From Salticus scenicus (Eukaryota; Arthropoda; Arachnida; Araneae; Salticidae): a stretch of DNA of 64,000 bases. Both the position numbers and the translations under genes were made by a program. Location: NCBI GenBank assembly GCA_963930645.1, contig OZ005653.1, positions 214,388,184-214,452,183 on the forward strand. Reading direction: 5' to 3'. Shown piece by piece: positions 1 to 11,949 of the stretch (positions are counted from its first letter, which is position 1; each line of letters starts with the position of its first letter). The notes beneath the pieces are model-generated. The model was given only the letters and a program-made list of their open reading frames with translations, was not told the origin of the DNA and ran no database searches.

Positions 1-41
1 CTGGAAAGTTACAGACAAAAGTTTGATTTTATTAATATAGA
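1..41 (-). mobile_element. Helitron 5' tip at window edge
   Basis: On the minus strand the sequence starts TCTATATTAATAAAATCAAA and continues into ACTTTTGTCTGTAA. It matches the 5' tips at 1465 (minus) and 16815 (plus). The base before TC is A, as expected for Helitron insertion between A and T. The rest of the element lies outside the window. Confidence 0.6.
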
Positions 42-1189
42 TAGCTGTTCTCCTCAAGTGTTAACAATATCATATTACAATATTCACATCTGTTATAATA
101 CTATGATATTTGTATCAATAGAAGATGCGTAACTTTTAACACAGGTACTCCAGAGATACCCCATTTTGTTTATATATATAATTGCAGGTGCACCCGACGT
201 TGCCCAGGTTGAAGATGTGTTCATAAAATTTTAAAATCAATTAAAGAACTGAACAAAGGTGTAAAAGATAAATGTATGGAAGATTTTCGGAAGTCTTTAA
301 TAGAAAATATTATAAATAATTAAATACAAAAAGCACAGCTATAGTATGGGACCCGTTTGGTGACTTTAAATATTTTAAGCTATTTCTGAGATGAATTGAA
401 ATGGCTATCTCAATTGTGCAACTAAAGATCTTGGCGAGAAACGTCCGAGCTACTTCGGTGCCAAATTTCAAATTTTGTCAAAGGGGTCCGATACTAAAGC
501 TGTTCCATACAAATAATAAATACAATACAATAAAATAAAATAATAATTCTTTTAAGATATAAAAATTTTGTTTTACTGCAGGAAAGAAATGTACTGTTTA
601 ATTAAATAAAAATATTAAACTAATGCCAAATGAAAATATTTATCCCCATGTAAATTCCTGATTAAAAAAAAAAAAAAAAAAGCACCAACTTTTGCAGGGC
701 AACTATTTATTTTTCTCTCTAATTTTTATTATTCACGCGAAATTAAAAATATTTCATTTTGTTTCTGGAAAAAAAAAATGCGTATTTTATTTCTTTATTT
801 TATTATTATTATTATTATTTAAATACTTTTTTTTTAGCTTACCTTCTGTCTCATAAACCTTCCTCCGAATCCGGGTTAAAAACGGAAAAAGGGGGAAAAT
901 AAATTAGAAATATCAGACCTATCTTTACAAATTTAGTACCAAATGAAAGGGGTGAGTTTTCTGAATCCTGGGGTGTAAACAGTTTTTTATACGACAATTA
1001 TAATTTTTAAAATTAACTAAAGTATGATTATTACACTTCATTTTAATATTTTCATAATTTGTAGTGCGAATCACGCGAATAAAAAAAGTGTTTAACTTAA
1101 AAATTTATTTTTCCATTCAAAGAGTTTTACTGACAAAATCTTTATGGCGCATGCGTATGCGTTTTTTACCCACAATTCGAAAACTAATC
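42..1189. other. AT-rich stretch, no gene seen
   Basis: No coding region is recognisable. There is an A-run near 664-681 and a TTA/ATT run near 800-820. A short phrase at about 188-210 (gtgcacccgacgttgccca) resembles sequences often found near Helitron or LINE ends, but it is too short to assign. Part of the right side may be interior of the Helitron whose 5' end is at 1465, since no 3' end (hairpin plus CTAG) was found for it. Confidence 0.4.
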
Positions 1190-1465
1190 AATTTTTTTTT
1201 AAAATTTCTATAGGTATAATTTTAAGTTGCGTGAAGGCCTAAATTCTTACCAAGCGCTGTTGAATTCCGTCCAGCCGTTCTCAAGAGATGCACGGACAAA
1301 AATAGCGACATACAGACACGATGATACACACACGCGCACACACACACACAGGCAAATTTTTCTGAAGTCATTTTCGACTTTCATGGTGTGTGAAACGTGA
1401 AGATATCGCAAAATTTTTTTATTCTGGCAGATTTATAGACAAAAGTCTGATTTTATTTATATAGA
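1190..1465 (-). mobile_element. Helitron 5'-terminal fragment
   Basis: On the minus strand this begins A|TCTATATAAATAAAATCAGA and carries the same blocks as the first ~270 bp of the complete Helitron at 16815: the cacgtttcacacaccatgaa block, a CA/GT-rich stretch, the phrase tgtcgctatttttgtccg (here in diverged form) and the acggctggacggaattcaac block. No 3' terminus was found to its left, so it is truncated or its interior is unrelated. It is nonautonomous: no Rep/helicase coding is visible. Confidence 0.65.
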
Positions 1466-1478
1466 TTATATAACAAAT

Positions 1479-1484
<6 letters not shown>

Positions 1485-1519
<35 letters not shown>
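1485..1519. repeat. (TA)n microsatellite
   Basis: Uninterrupted AT/TA dinucleotide run, 20 bp outside the Helitron 5' end. Confidence 0.95.
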
Positions 1520-1520
<1 letters not shown>

Positions 1521-2286
1521 CCTAATATTAAATCAGTTTGTAATATATTTAGAATGAACAACATTGATTTATATTTTGTAAGATGTTTTACATAATTAAC
1601 TGCTTTTATCAATTGATATTTTAAAATGAATGTAAAAAACCTCCTTAAACTTCTTTTAAATTTTGTTTATATAGAATTCCTATTAATAAGAATAAACAAT
1701 TGTTAAACAAAAAATTAAATAAATAAATCTGGTTGACAAATAAAGTAAATCCTAGAATCATATAGATAATACCAGTTACTAACAATAGTATAGTTATACA
1801 CATAGCCATGAAGGATCTAAGATTAGACTTTGAAAACACAGAAAAAAAGAAAATACAAATGAATGTATTTTTGCTCTTAAAAATAAGTCTTGAATGACTC
1901 TTCTTTCCTGAAGGCTTAAGCTATCAAGTACAAATTTGATTTTCACATTTCCACTCGCGAAAGCTACTTTGGTGTTCTATTACACTTAGAAGAGATTTTA
2001 TGAACTATATAAAAGATAAAAGTTTAGAAGTAATAAATGACAGTTTTTGCAGTTGATATTATGTAGAAGTTAGAACACTTCTTTATTTCTATGTATGCAA
2101 ATTTAAAATATTTTAGAAACAAATACGCTAATTGTGTGTATAATATAATAAATATATATATATATATCAAATAATGTTGATAATCAACTTTTTTGATATA
2201 TATTTACATATATTTCTAAATTAGGAAAATACTGGTATTTATAATAAGTGACATTATTATGTTATTTGATAAGAAATAAGTTACAT

Positions 2287-2332
<46 letters not shown>

Positions 2333-2848
2333 GCAGTTTTTAATAACACATGTTAAGATTTATACATAACGCTTTATTTAAAATTTATATAATTAACTTT
2401 TCGGTATTTTGAACAAATTTTATTGTGCATAGTATTACACGTACGGCATTTATCCTTGCGAGCTGGCCTTTTTCAAGAAATACAAAACGTTAAAATAATA
2501 AAAGAAAGAAAGAAAAATATGATAAAGAGATAATGAATGGTAGACAATGGGTGAAAGATTAATAAACTAGTGGATACTATTTTTTTTTTCTCCTAAACCA
2601 TTTTTTTAATACTGTTTTATTATTATAATGATGTAGTCAATATGTGTCGACAATAGTCTCTGTCTTTATATTTACCATTAACAGCTGAGGGGAAATATTT
2701 AGATAATCTTATCAACCTGCAATATACGACAGATTGTCTATAAAATTTATTTAAAAAATATATAGGGAATTATGAAGTGAATTGACCATTTAGTAGAAGT
2801 TTCTAATGCATCATTAAAAAAAAAAAAAAAAAAGTATTCATTATACAG
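1520..2848. other. AT-rich intergenic DNA
   Basis: Contains (TA)n runs at about 2150-2167 and 2290-2328 and poly-T/A tracts. The 64-residue minus-strand ORF at 1645-1839 is hydrophobic, but its composition is what AT-rich noncoding DNA gives by chance. No gene, RNA or transposon end was recognised. Confidence 0.5.
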
Positions 2849-2858
2849 TGTCAGGAAC

Positions 2859-2889
<31 letters not shown>

Positions 2890-2948
2890 TACAGACACGA
2901 CGACATTATTTCATTATTTAAAACATGAAAATCTGACATTGACAGATT

Positions 2949-3152
2949 TTAATTTAGTGCCAGAGGCCTACTGCTAAACTTGTTAATATCGACAAATTCT
3001 TCTTTAGTTAACTCGTGACGATCTAAATTTCATGATAAAGTTTTCATTAAATCAAACCAATGTGTTTCAGCTGCAGATACTGTAACAAATAACGTTGGAA
3101 GTCCAAACTGTCTTATAGCCGCAAAACAACCTTTTTTGCTCTTTTTCCCAAT
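2949..3152 (-). pseudogene. Helitron Rep/helicase-like N fragment, broken (copy 1)
   Basis: The minus-strand translation contains RQFGLPTLFVTVSAAETHW and then TKEEFVDINKFSS. It resembles the Helitron-like N-terminal/replication-initiator domain of arthropod Helitron proteins (pattern G.P.lF.T.s...w..l). Only about 60 residues remain of a protein that is normally well over 1000. After the KTLS segment there is an in-frame TGA where copy 2 (50599-50784) has TGG, so copy 1 is the more decayed. It cannot encode a working protein and is probably a captured or leftover piece of an autonomous Helitron. Similarity is judged by eye. Confidence 0.55.
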
Positions 3153-3154
3153 GA

Positions 3155-3412
3155 GGGGGAGGTGTGCCTTGGGGGGGGGACTCATGTCAAAGTTGTACCT
3201 TGGGGGGGACTCATGTCAAAGTTGGGCCTTGGGGGGACTCATGTCAAAGTTGGGCCTGGGGGGGGACTCATGTCAAAGTTGTGCCTGGGGGGGACTCATG
3301 TCAAAGTTGTGCCTGGTGGGGACTCATGTCAAAGTTGTGCCTTGGGGGGGACTCATGTCAAAGTTGGGCCTGGGGGGGGACTCATGTCAAAGTTGTGCCT
3401 TGGGGGGACTTC
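3155..3412 (+). repeat. G-rich ~28-bp minisatellite
   Basis: About nine tandem units of gggggactcatgtcaaagtt plus a short gggcct/gtgcct linker. Units differ mainly in G-tract length (4 to 8) and in gtgcc versus gggcc. All three plus frames stay open across it (3136-3458), which is an artefact of the repeat. The run of units ends at a variant in which 'actcatgtcaa' is replaced by 'acttcattcaa'. The G-tracts could form quadruplex structures. Confidence 0.9.
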
Positions 3413-4245
3413 ATTCAATAAATCCCCATTCAATAAACCGACTGAAATAGGCCCTTAGCACTATTAAGAGTGACCTATAAAAATTCGACAACGCTGTACC
3501 GACTGAAATAGGGGTACCTTGGGGGGGACTCATGTCAAAGTTGTGCCTGGGGGGGGACTCATGTCAAAGTTGTGCCTTGGGGGGACTTCATTCAATAAAT
3601 CCCCATTCAATAAACCGACTGAAATAGGCCCTTAGCACTATTAAGAGTGACCTATAGAAATTCGACAACGCTGTACCGACTGAAATAGGGGTACCTTGGG
3701 GGGGACTCATGTCAAAGTTGTGCCTGGGGGGGGGGACTCATGTCAAAGTTGTGCCTTGGGGGGACTTCATTCAATAAATCCCCATTCAATAAACCGACTG
3801 AAATAGGCCCTTAGCACTATTAAGAGTGACCTATAAAAATTCGACAACGCTGTACCGACTGAAATAGGGGTACCTTGGGGGGGACTCATGTCAAAGTTGG
3901 GCCTGGGGGGGACTCATGTCAAAGTTGTGCCTTGGGGGGACTTCATTCAATAAATCCCCATTCAATAAACCGACTGAAATAGGCCCTTAGCACTATTAAG
4001 AGTGACCTATAAAAATTCGACAACGCTGTACCGACTGAAATAGGGGTACCTTTGGGGGGACTCATGTCAAAGTTGGGCCTGGGGGGGACTCATGTCAAAG
4101 TTGGGCCTTGGGGGGACTTCATTCAATAAATCCCCATTCAATAAACCGACTGAAATAGGCCTCTAGCACTAATTAAGAGTGACCTATAAAAATTCGACAA
4201 CTGTACCGACTGAAATAGGCCTCTAGCACTAAAAAAAAAAACTTT
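3409..4245 (+). repeat. ~177-bp higher-order tandem repeat
   Basis: Five starts of cttcattcaataaatcccc at 3409, 3586, 3765, 3941 and 4117, giving periods of 177, 179, 176 and 176 bp. Each unit holds two minisatellite monomers and two 'accgactgaaatagg' blocks with attaagagtgacctataaaa between them. The last unit is partial. The inverted copy at 50 kb has only one such block, so this expansion is specific to copy 1. Confidence 0.9.
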
Positions 4246-4276
4246 ACATTTGAGAAGATTTTTTTTTTTTTTTTTT

Positions 4277-5058
4277 ACATGTCAATTGCCGTTTCCGTTA
4301 TAAAAATGTGTCTTCCCTATTCTATCAACACTCAGTTCGCATCGTAGACTTTCAAAGAAAAACTGTATGACCTTTACTCCCGCCGGCCAGACTTTCGTTC
4401 ATTTGTTAAAAGCTTGAGAACCTAAATCAGTATTCCCACCCCACTCCACACAATGAATCGGAATAAGCTTTAAATAGAAGAGAAATACCCCGCTTTGACT
4501 CTTGCTAGAGAAGGGTACTCTGTGATTAATGTAGCCAGAGATCTGACAGATAATTTTAGATGTAGCCAGATGTAAAAAAAACATTACAAGGTTAATAAAA
4601 TATAAATATTTAAGTCAAAATCATAACATTCAAGTGTTTTATTGTAAATATTTAATTGCAGTCAGTATTTTGTCTTCTCATTTTTACATTTTATTCTCAT
4701 CTGCAGCCGTTTAGGCATGGACCTCTGGCTACATCTAGAACAGTTTGTCAGATCTCTGGCTACATTAATCGTATAGTCCTCATTCTCTTCCCGATTGAAG
4801 GCCGGATCGTCTCTTTTGTTTCAAACTAATTCGAACCCAGTGTGTGGAATGAGAATACCTATGTAGGTTCTCAAACTTTTGACAAATAAACGAAATATTG
4901 TCCAGCGGATCGAAGAGCGCATAATCTCATTGCAAAAGTCCACGAAGCGTACTGAGCGTTAATAGGAGAGGGGAAAGGTCGTCTGTGACCGACTAACACC
5001 ACGTGTCATCAGTTCGCTTCTTCACATTTTTTATGACGGGAACGACAATTGACCTGTA
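4277..5058. mobile_element. 782-bp foldback element (long-TIR MITE)
   Basis: The ends are inverted: left atgtcaattgccgtttccgt, right (reverse complement) aggtcaattgtcgttcccgt. The similarity continues inward for about 300 bp per arm, including the blocks tcagttcgcatcgtagactt, gcttgagaaccta and the nearly identical attaatgtagccagagatct. Near the centre ctggctacat repeats. No transposase is visible. Superfamily unknown; the flanks are A/T runs that hide any target duplication. Confidence 0.75.
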
Positions 5059-6751
5059 AAGTATATATATATATTGATGCACAAGTGTAAAGATATATAT
5101 ATATATATATATATGTATATTTCCGGCACTGTAGAATAATGACAGCTTAACCGGTAATAACATGAAAAATACTTTCCTATTCAAACATTTTTCGTGCACT
5201 TGGGGAGTGTTTTTTGACTGTTTTATACAGCTACACTGACGTATGTATAGTTTTTTATTGTTTCACTATACCTTGAATACCGTCATAAAAACTAACTGAG
5301 TTAAAACGCAATTGTGATGTCCAAAGTATTACACCCCAGTGGCGAGTAAATCAAACAATTCCTTACCCGTGATAATAAATATAATTTTTTGATAAAGCTA
5401 AAATATTTATTAGAAATCGTGTTTGCTTGTAAAAGTAGCTGTCTATGTGGTCATACTGTTAATGCAATCTTATATTTTACACGAACAATGAAAATCTGAA
5501 TTTATAAATACCTTCTAAATTACATTTATCTGAGTTTGAATACGTGAAGATCATGCAGATTTTATCTTATGTATGTTTAATATATTTTCTTTTGCTATCA
5601 AACTTATTTCAGCCGAGTTAAAGTTTTGTATTTTTTCTTTCTTTCTTTTTTTTTTTCTTTTTTTTTTTTATGTAAAAATTTTTTTCCCTTAAAAAAATAA
5701 TAAAGCGTACTGTATTATCAATGAGCACATTTCCTTAAATAAAACAACCAAAAACATTCTGAGGAAAATCTTTAAGGGAAAGAAGTTACATTCTGTGAAA
5801 TAGTTTAATAAATTATTATCTTAATATGCAGTGAAATATAGATTATTAAAACAAAATGTACCATTAAAAAGCAATTTTAATATAAAAGAAAAATACCATA
5901 TTAGTTTGTGATTTATATGTTTTATATATTATTTTTAAACTTAGTTTTCTGTTTCCTTTTGTTAATTAAAAAAATAAAAATAAATTCAAGAGTTTTACAA
6001 AACTTTTTTCTTTAACATTTTCGAAACAATTCATCATCAGGTGTAATTTTCTCCAAAGAAATCTTAAACAATGTTTATCTTCTCGGAATTTTATTCTACT
6101 TTTAAATTCTTGTTAGATTTTTGTAAGATTAAATTTTGTGTCATTATTTTGTAGTGAGTGGTCACTTTTCTACGAAAGAAAACACATGGGTCTCATTTTT
6201 TTTTCTATGGTGCCGTATTTATTTATTTTTTTTTCTACTGCGTTTACTATCTGATACCACAGACGACATTTTACAATTTTAAAAAGAAAAATATGAATTA
6301 GATTTAAAGAAAAAAATGTAACTGTACTAAATAATTTTTTTCATGTTTCTTGTATACAATATTCGTTAAAATTACTTACGTAACAGAAAAAAAAAAAGAA
6401 AAAGAAAAAACTTTTTTTTTTTTTACTTATTTGTGATATTATGGTAAAATACAGGCTGGTTAAAATTAAATTGACGGTACTGAGACGACCGTAGCACACG
6501 TTCAAGTAAGTGGATCTGAATGAAATATCAAATACACATTATGTATATTATTCGGTGGAGGTGTTTTCGTAAATGAAATTTTGCTAGGATTGATGCTATT
6601 ACGAATAAAGAATAAATATAACAACTTGAAAATGAAAGAATTAAGAATATTTTATTTACATTGATGTTTGGTCTGTATCACAATTTCTAGAGAAACTGCT
6701 GGGCAGGCAATGGGAAAGTGTGCGAGATGACATGTTCATCAGGGAAATTAC
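5059..6751. other. AT-rich DNA with microsatellites
   Basis: (TA)n at 5092-5115, T-tracts at about 5635-5670 and 6180-6235, and mixed A/T runs near 6390-6425. No convincing coding region or transposon terminus. The 68-aa minus ORF at 4993-5199 runs through the (TA)n and is a repeat artefact. Confidence 0.5.
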
Positions 6752-6817
6752 CTTGAATCCCTGTGGCAGAAATTTATTATGCTTTCTGCGACAAGCTTCA
6801 TCAACACCAAAATCTTT
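6752..6817 (-). CDS. Exon-like island, 22 codons (unknown gene)
   Basis: On the minus strand a 66-nt in-phase block is preceded by an acceptor-like actattcctgcag and followed by a good donor, ttcaag|gtaattt. It reads KDFGVDEACRRKHNKFLPQG plus FK, with a balanced amino-acid composition unlike the surrounding AT-driven ORFs. The frame stays open beyond the donor for about 35 more residues to a stop; an AATAAA follows near 6640-6650, so a terminal exon is an alternative. I do not recognise the protein family. It could be a true host exon, a decayed transposon piece, or chance. Confidence 0.2.
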
Positions 6818-6955
6818 CTGCAGGAATAGTTTGTGAAGTTAACATTTACGAATTCAAAATACATTATTTTTAAATAGTAAATAATATTCAGTATAACCAG
6901 TGTATTTATATTTTAACTAGGCACAAATGCATATTTCTGCACTATTGCAAGAAAA

Positions 6956-6997
<42 letters not shown>

Positions 6998-8423
6998 GTG
7001 AAAATAAATCTATTGATCTTAATTGCTTCAGATTTTTTGTTCACATTAATATACAATATTGTTTATAAAATATTCAATGAATTCAATCCATAAAAGCAGT
7101 AACACATAAAAAATAATCTACAATTTTTTTAGGGCATTTAAATCATGAAATGTCTAAATTAAACAAATGTTACAAATACTTTTAAAATTTCATTACTTTT
7201 TTATATTAAATATATATATTTAAATACACACATGCACTTATTTCTTAAGGTGCAAACTACACAATATAAAATCTAATACAGAACTCAAAAGTAAAAATTA
7301 ATATAGAACACTGAATATTATAATGAAATATAAATAATTTACAACATTTATAGTTTTTGAGATTATTAGAAAGGTGCAAGATAACATTCTAATACACAAG
7401 ATTCATTTTTTATATTATCCTATTAACAAAAGCATAAAGATGTGTATTTGAAATCTAAAAAATATGATTTGACATTAAAGAATTCAGAATGTATAATTAT
7501 ACCATCATTTAAATACATAAAGTAAAACAGAATACAAGATCTAAGTAACAGAACTATAGACAAAGTATAGTCAAAATATTTTCATAAAGATTGAGGCAAG
7601 TGACATATTTAATTTTTAAGTAAAAGTTGAAATGGGAAATGTAACAAATTCCATGGATAAAATCTCTATTAAAAAATAATGATTGCAGATGAATGAAATA
7701 AATAGAAATAAATTAAAAATAGTATTTGATATTGATATCTATACAAATAAGTAAATAAAAATAAATAAATAAAAGCATTTGCTGTTTAATTAGTATTTAT
7801 TCAAAACAACTACTATTAGATAAAATTCCTTTTGCTTACAAAATAAAATAAAATTAAATTAAATTAATAAAATTAAATAAAGATATTCAACAAAATATTT
7901 GGTTTGATTTTTATTCAAAATAACTATTTAATTTGCAATATTTCACTTAAAAAAATAAACATTTTTAAAAAAATGAACAAGCTGTAGAAACTAATGATAA
8001 GAATATTTTTATAAAATAAATTAATATTTTTTTAACGACTTCATATGCTTAAGCAACAAAATTTAAAGCTAAGAATTTTAATCACAAATAAAATAATTAA
8101 TGATTAGTAAAGAAAAAAATTAGAAAAGTTACCAGTTTTATAACTTAAGATACCCATTAATATTTATTGCTAAGATTTTTTTACTACATGTAAAATGCTA
8201 AAAATCAAAGTGTTTTTAAGATTAATTTCTTAATTTTCTATTTTTTGAAGCAAGGTAACCATTCAGCATCATTTTTTATTTTACGTATAACTACAGACGT
8301 TACAAATTTCCCCATAGTCATATTTCTGTGTATATTTGTCAAATGCATTGCATAGTTTGAACCAAACATTAAAATTAATGCAGCTTTTAAAAAATTACGT
8401 GTATTCACTACTACGCACTTATG
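6818..8423. other. AT-rich low-complexity stretch
   Basis: Poly-T run at 6958-6992, then about 1.2 kb of A/T-dominated sequence with AAATAAAT-type simple repeats (7740-7775, 7840-7880). No coding, RNA or transposon feature could be supported. Confidence 0.5.
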
Positions 8424-8605
8424 CACGCTTCGCATACATTAAAAAAAAATCACTAGATAAAACTAATTTGTCGTGCGTAAATTAGAAAATGTATGAAAAT
8501 CGGTACAGCAGCAATCACGCACATATTAAAAAAAAAAAAAAAAAAAAATCACTGGGTGCAGCTATTTTGTTATGCATGAATCTGAAAATGCATGAAATAT
8601 GAAAT
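8424..8605. repeat. Diverged tandem duplication (~92 bp x2)
   Basis: Two adjacent copies, starting at cacgcttcgcatacattaaa (8424) and cacgcacatattaaa (8516). Each has an A-run, 'aaatcact', a gtgcg/atgca block and 'gaaaatg(t/c)atgaaa'. The copies differ at many positions, so the duplication is old. Function unknown. Confidence 0.55.
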
Positions 8606-9437
8606 TCGGAAAATGGTCGCAAAGCCACATTCTTTCGAAAAAACATATTTTTGCAATACAATAAATACACAAGACACGAGCGGCAGGCGCGGCGCGAAAA
8701 CAAAGTTTCGAGACACGAAAATGAAGTTCCGATGTGAAGAGGTTACCAGTGAAAAGTGTCGATACACCGAATCATATCACCGCATCACGAATCACTAATG
8801 CATTCCGTATCAAAGCTAGCCCAAGTGAGTTACATCCGCTTTACCTCCTCTCCTTATTCAGGATTGAGGCGACCGTATCTCCAGAAACGAAAATTTGTTC
8901 TGCAGAACAGTTTATAAACCATTCTTTGAGTTTTTTTCTTTCTCTCTCTCTTTCTCTCCTTTTTAACACAATGTCAAAATTTATTTGACTTAAGTAAAAT
9001 CTTTCTGCAAGAGCATTTCTGTTTCTGCGACATTGTCGCCGTGTCTCTGCCACGGGGACTTGAATTATATCCTTTACACGCTTAGACGTATCAGTATTTG
9101 GTGCGTCTTTTATTTACAGTGTAGTGCGCAACTACACTCCTCGTCTTAACACCTGAGCAGTCTTAAAGACACAGCACACTGAAAGAAATGAGACAAAGAT
9201 TAGCGCAAGAAGCGACAGATGTACGACATGATAATTGGTAGAACCTCATATGCGGTGTTTCTCTGTGTTCACGAATAGTCTAAGTATTAATACGACTCAT
9301 CAGTTTCTATCATGCGCAGTGGCTAGTACCCATCCCATCGCATACTTACCAGAAAACATAATACGATTATGGTAATAAATATGATTACCCAAAGCCAAAA
9401 ACCAATACCAGAAACTTCAGAAACTTGACTCTATAAA

Positions 9438-9470
<33 letters not shown>

Positions 9471-9535
9471 ACAAATTTCTTCTCTTGTAATGTAAAAAAC
9501 TTGTGTCAATAAGATCCTTTAAATCAAAACACACG

Positions 9536-9570
<35 letters not shown>

Positions 9571-10842
9571 TAAAAAGGCGGCGATTTTGGCCTGTATAAA
9601 ATTCTCTGAGCCAATTCAAAACGGTTATTTTGCAGAATTTGCATGTCATTATACGGTGAAGAAAGATTACAGGAAAAAAAGCTCGTTGTCAAAACTATTC
9701 ATACATCTAAATTAAAATATCCTTTCCATAACATTATTCTTAAAATCGAATGTTATTTTAAGCTGCAAATATCTACGTGGAATGCATATAAATTCCGATT
9801 TGAATAAATAAACAGCTCTAGTTTGAATAAAATTTATGAAATTAACTAGATAAATCGAATGACATGATAACTTTTAGTGGAAAGAACAAACATTCTACTT
9901 AAAAGAGGAATTCAAAGCAAAGATTGTTCTTTCAGTTTCAGCGAAAAAACAATAAACTGAAGGTAGTGAAACGTTGATGCTTTCTTTGCATATTAAACAT
10001 TTTTGTCACCAACAACTATTTTCCCTAATAACGCCATCTTTAAACAGAGGTTAATCCAGAACAAATTTAGTGCCGCACTGAGGCACTTTCACAAAGTCAA
10101 CTTTTAGCAATGACAAACCTTCACAAAATCAACTTTCAGCAAATAGGCACTTTCACAAAGTCAATTATCAGCAGTATAACTGCACGCTAAAAAATTTTAT
10201 AAGCTTCTCTTCGTCGAACACATAAAAATACCCCCAGTTTAGATACTTACTGGAGACAATGAACACTTTCTTATCTAACATATAAAAATAATTAAATAAT
10301 TCAAATCGCACACACACCATTTTACAACTGTTCCATTTTATTTTTAAAATGTGTTTTACAATTTAAAGAACTTCTTTCTGCATTTTAGTTAATTGTTCTG
10401 ATGCATTATTAATTTTCACAAACTTACTTGATGTTTTCACAAATATTTTATAAATTCGCAAATGAGGTACCATTTTTGACATCATGCTAAACAAATATTT
10501 TAATATTTCTAATACTTTTTTTTTCTTGTGAAGACAGAGAAAAAAAAAAGAAAGAAAAATGAAAGAAAACCTACCACATTTGGGATAAGCTCTTAATAGT
10601 GTATAACACAGTACGTTTCGAAATTTTTGTTTAAAATTTGTAAGAACAATTGAAAACATAAAGTTTACAATGTTCTAAAACTATCATGCATTTCTTTTGA
10701 AGACATCTTACATTATTGAAGAATTTCAGAATATTGGATTTATTGCATTAGTGAATTAGTGAATTCACACGTAAAATATTAGAAATTTTTTATTACTTTC
10801 TACATTTTATCCTTAATATCAAACATTATAACAAAGATTCCA
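8606..10842. other. Unassigned DNA, less AT-rich at 8.6-9.4 kb
   Basis: The first 800 bp are richer in C and G than their surroundings, including gcggcaggcgcggcgcgaaa at 8680-8699 and a CT-rich tract at 8937-8960, with several overlapping short ORFs on both strands. This might be a promoter or 5' UTR region, but no gene follows that I can recognise. T-runs lie at 9449-9470 and 9540-9567. Around 10080-10165 the phrase 'ggcactttcacaaagtcaac' recurs about three times at roughly 40-70 bp spacing. Confidence 0.4.
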
Positions 10843-11041
10843 ACATCCTAATTAATATTCCATAGTATATTGAGCACCACCTTTTTTTAACAAAAACCTT
10901 TCTAGAGTAGTATTTTCATACCATTTTTTTTTTTTTTTTTTTCATATTTAGTCGGAGTTAATTTTGGAGAGAATTAATCTAAAATTTAAGTATTGTAGAA
11001 AAAAAGTCGGGTACTAACAGAAATACAGAATATTAGTTAGT
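10843..11041. mobile_element. MITE family 'GCCAACAT', copy 1
   Basis: Inverted ends: left aacatcctaattaatattcc, with right-end reverse complement ctaactaatattctgtattt and then gttagtacccg. The same terminal block structure (ctaattaatattccg, then gttagtaccgcc) is seen at 46561-46745, and a more distant version at 11432-11613. It has no coding capacity. Confidence 0.6.
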
Positions 11042-11431
11042 ACTTTAGCAGATGTGATATAAATATGTATATATGCATTAAAGATTTATAATATTTTTAG
11101 TACCCGATTTCTACTTTTTTTCCGACAGTAAAAAAGAATCGTTAACATTTGTGATAGATCACCTTCAGTTTTAAATAATTACGAATAATCTAATAGAATC
11201 TATGCGTATTTATAAACATGTAAAGTAAAAAATCCTAATTAGAAACTAAATTTCATTTACTTGTGTTCTGAAAAAATATATAACGCTATTTTTAATGTAA
11301 CACTACTCAAATGTTCCACATATGTCGGAACAGTGTTACAGAATTACGTTGTGAATTGCGTATCGTTAAGCAAAAAGTTGTGATTCGTATGTTGTACTAA
11401 ACAGCAAAGTTGCCTTTTATCCAAACCAGAG

Positions 11432-11613
11432 CTGACAACCTAACCGGAGGTTTGTTAGTACCGCCACTTTTTCCACACCACTTAATTTTTAAGAGTTATT
11501 CTCTTCAAATATATTTTACAATGAATAAAGAAGAAAAATAATCTTAAAAAAAAAAAAAAAAGACTGGTGTGAAAACATTAGTGGTGCTAACAGTCCTCCG
11601 AATTAGGTTGGCA
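11432..11613. mobile_element. MITE, related copy 2
   Basis: Left end ctgacaacctaaccggaggt and reverse-complemented right end ctgccaacctaattcggagg match over about 50 bp. Both continue into gttagtaccgccac / gttagcaccact and then a 'ttccacacca' type block. The A-run in the right half is the loop side. This is the clearest inverted repeat of the three copies. A further half-copy may lie at 11685-11775 (low confidence). Confidence 0.65.
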
Positions 11614-11908
11614 GATCTGCCATATATATATACATATATATTTCTTATGCTATCTTAGTTATATATTGGAGAAAATTATTCTATAAAAAAAGTGGAGTGA
11701 AATAAAATCATTCTATAAATAAAGTGGTACGAAATAAATGTGGGGCTAAAAATGCTTCGGAATAAATTAAAATGATGGCAATTATGCTAAACATTCCTGT
11801 GTAGTAATAGTTTTTATTGTTTATTTTAAATAATTCAAGGTTTTTTAACGAATTAATAATCAATTTAAAGCTCTTCCTAACTTAATTTTTGTTTTCAGTA
11901 TTTTTTAC

Positions 11909-11949
<41 letters not shown>

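Larger units (their letters stand above)
2849..4250 (-). mobile_element. Minisatellite element with Helitron fragment, copy 1
   Basis: This element recurs inverted at 50150-50862. Shared parts, in the orientation of the coding fragment: a poly-A edge, blocks of 'ccgactgaaatagg' sequence, a G/C-rich ~28-bp minisatellite, a Helitron Rep-domain fragment, then a TA run and T-tract. Both copies include the flanking microsatellite and homopolymer, so these are probably parts of the mobile or duplicated unit. Copy 1 has extra higher-order repeats (3409-4245). No clear TC or CTRR termini were found, so whether it moves as a Helitron derivative is an inference. Confidence 0.55.

Noticed and set aside
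3136..3458. Three overlapping plus ORFs of 85-104 aa with GGLMSKL/HVKV repeats
   Set aside because: All three frames are open because the minisatellite unit lacks stops; same for the minus ORFs at 50219-50583.
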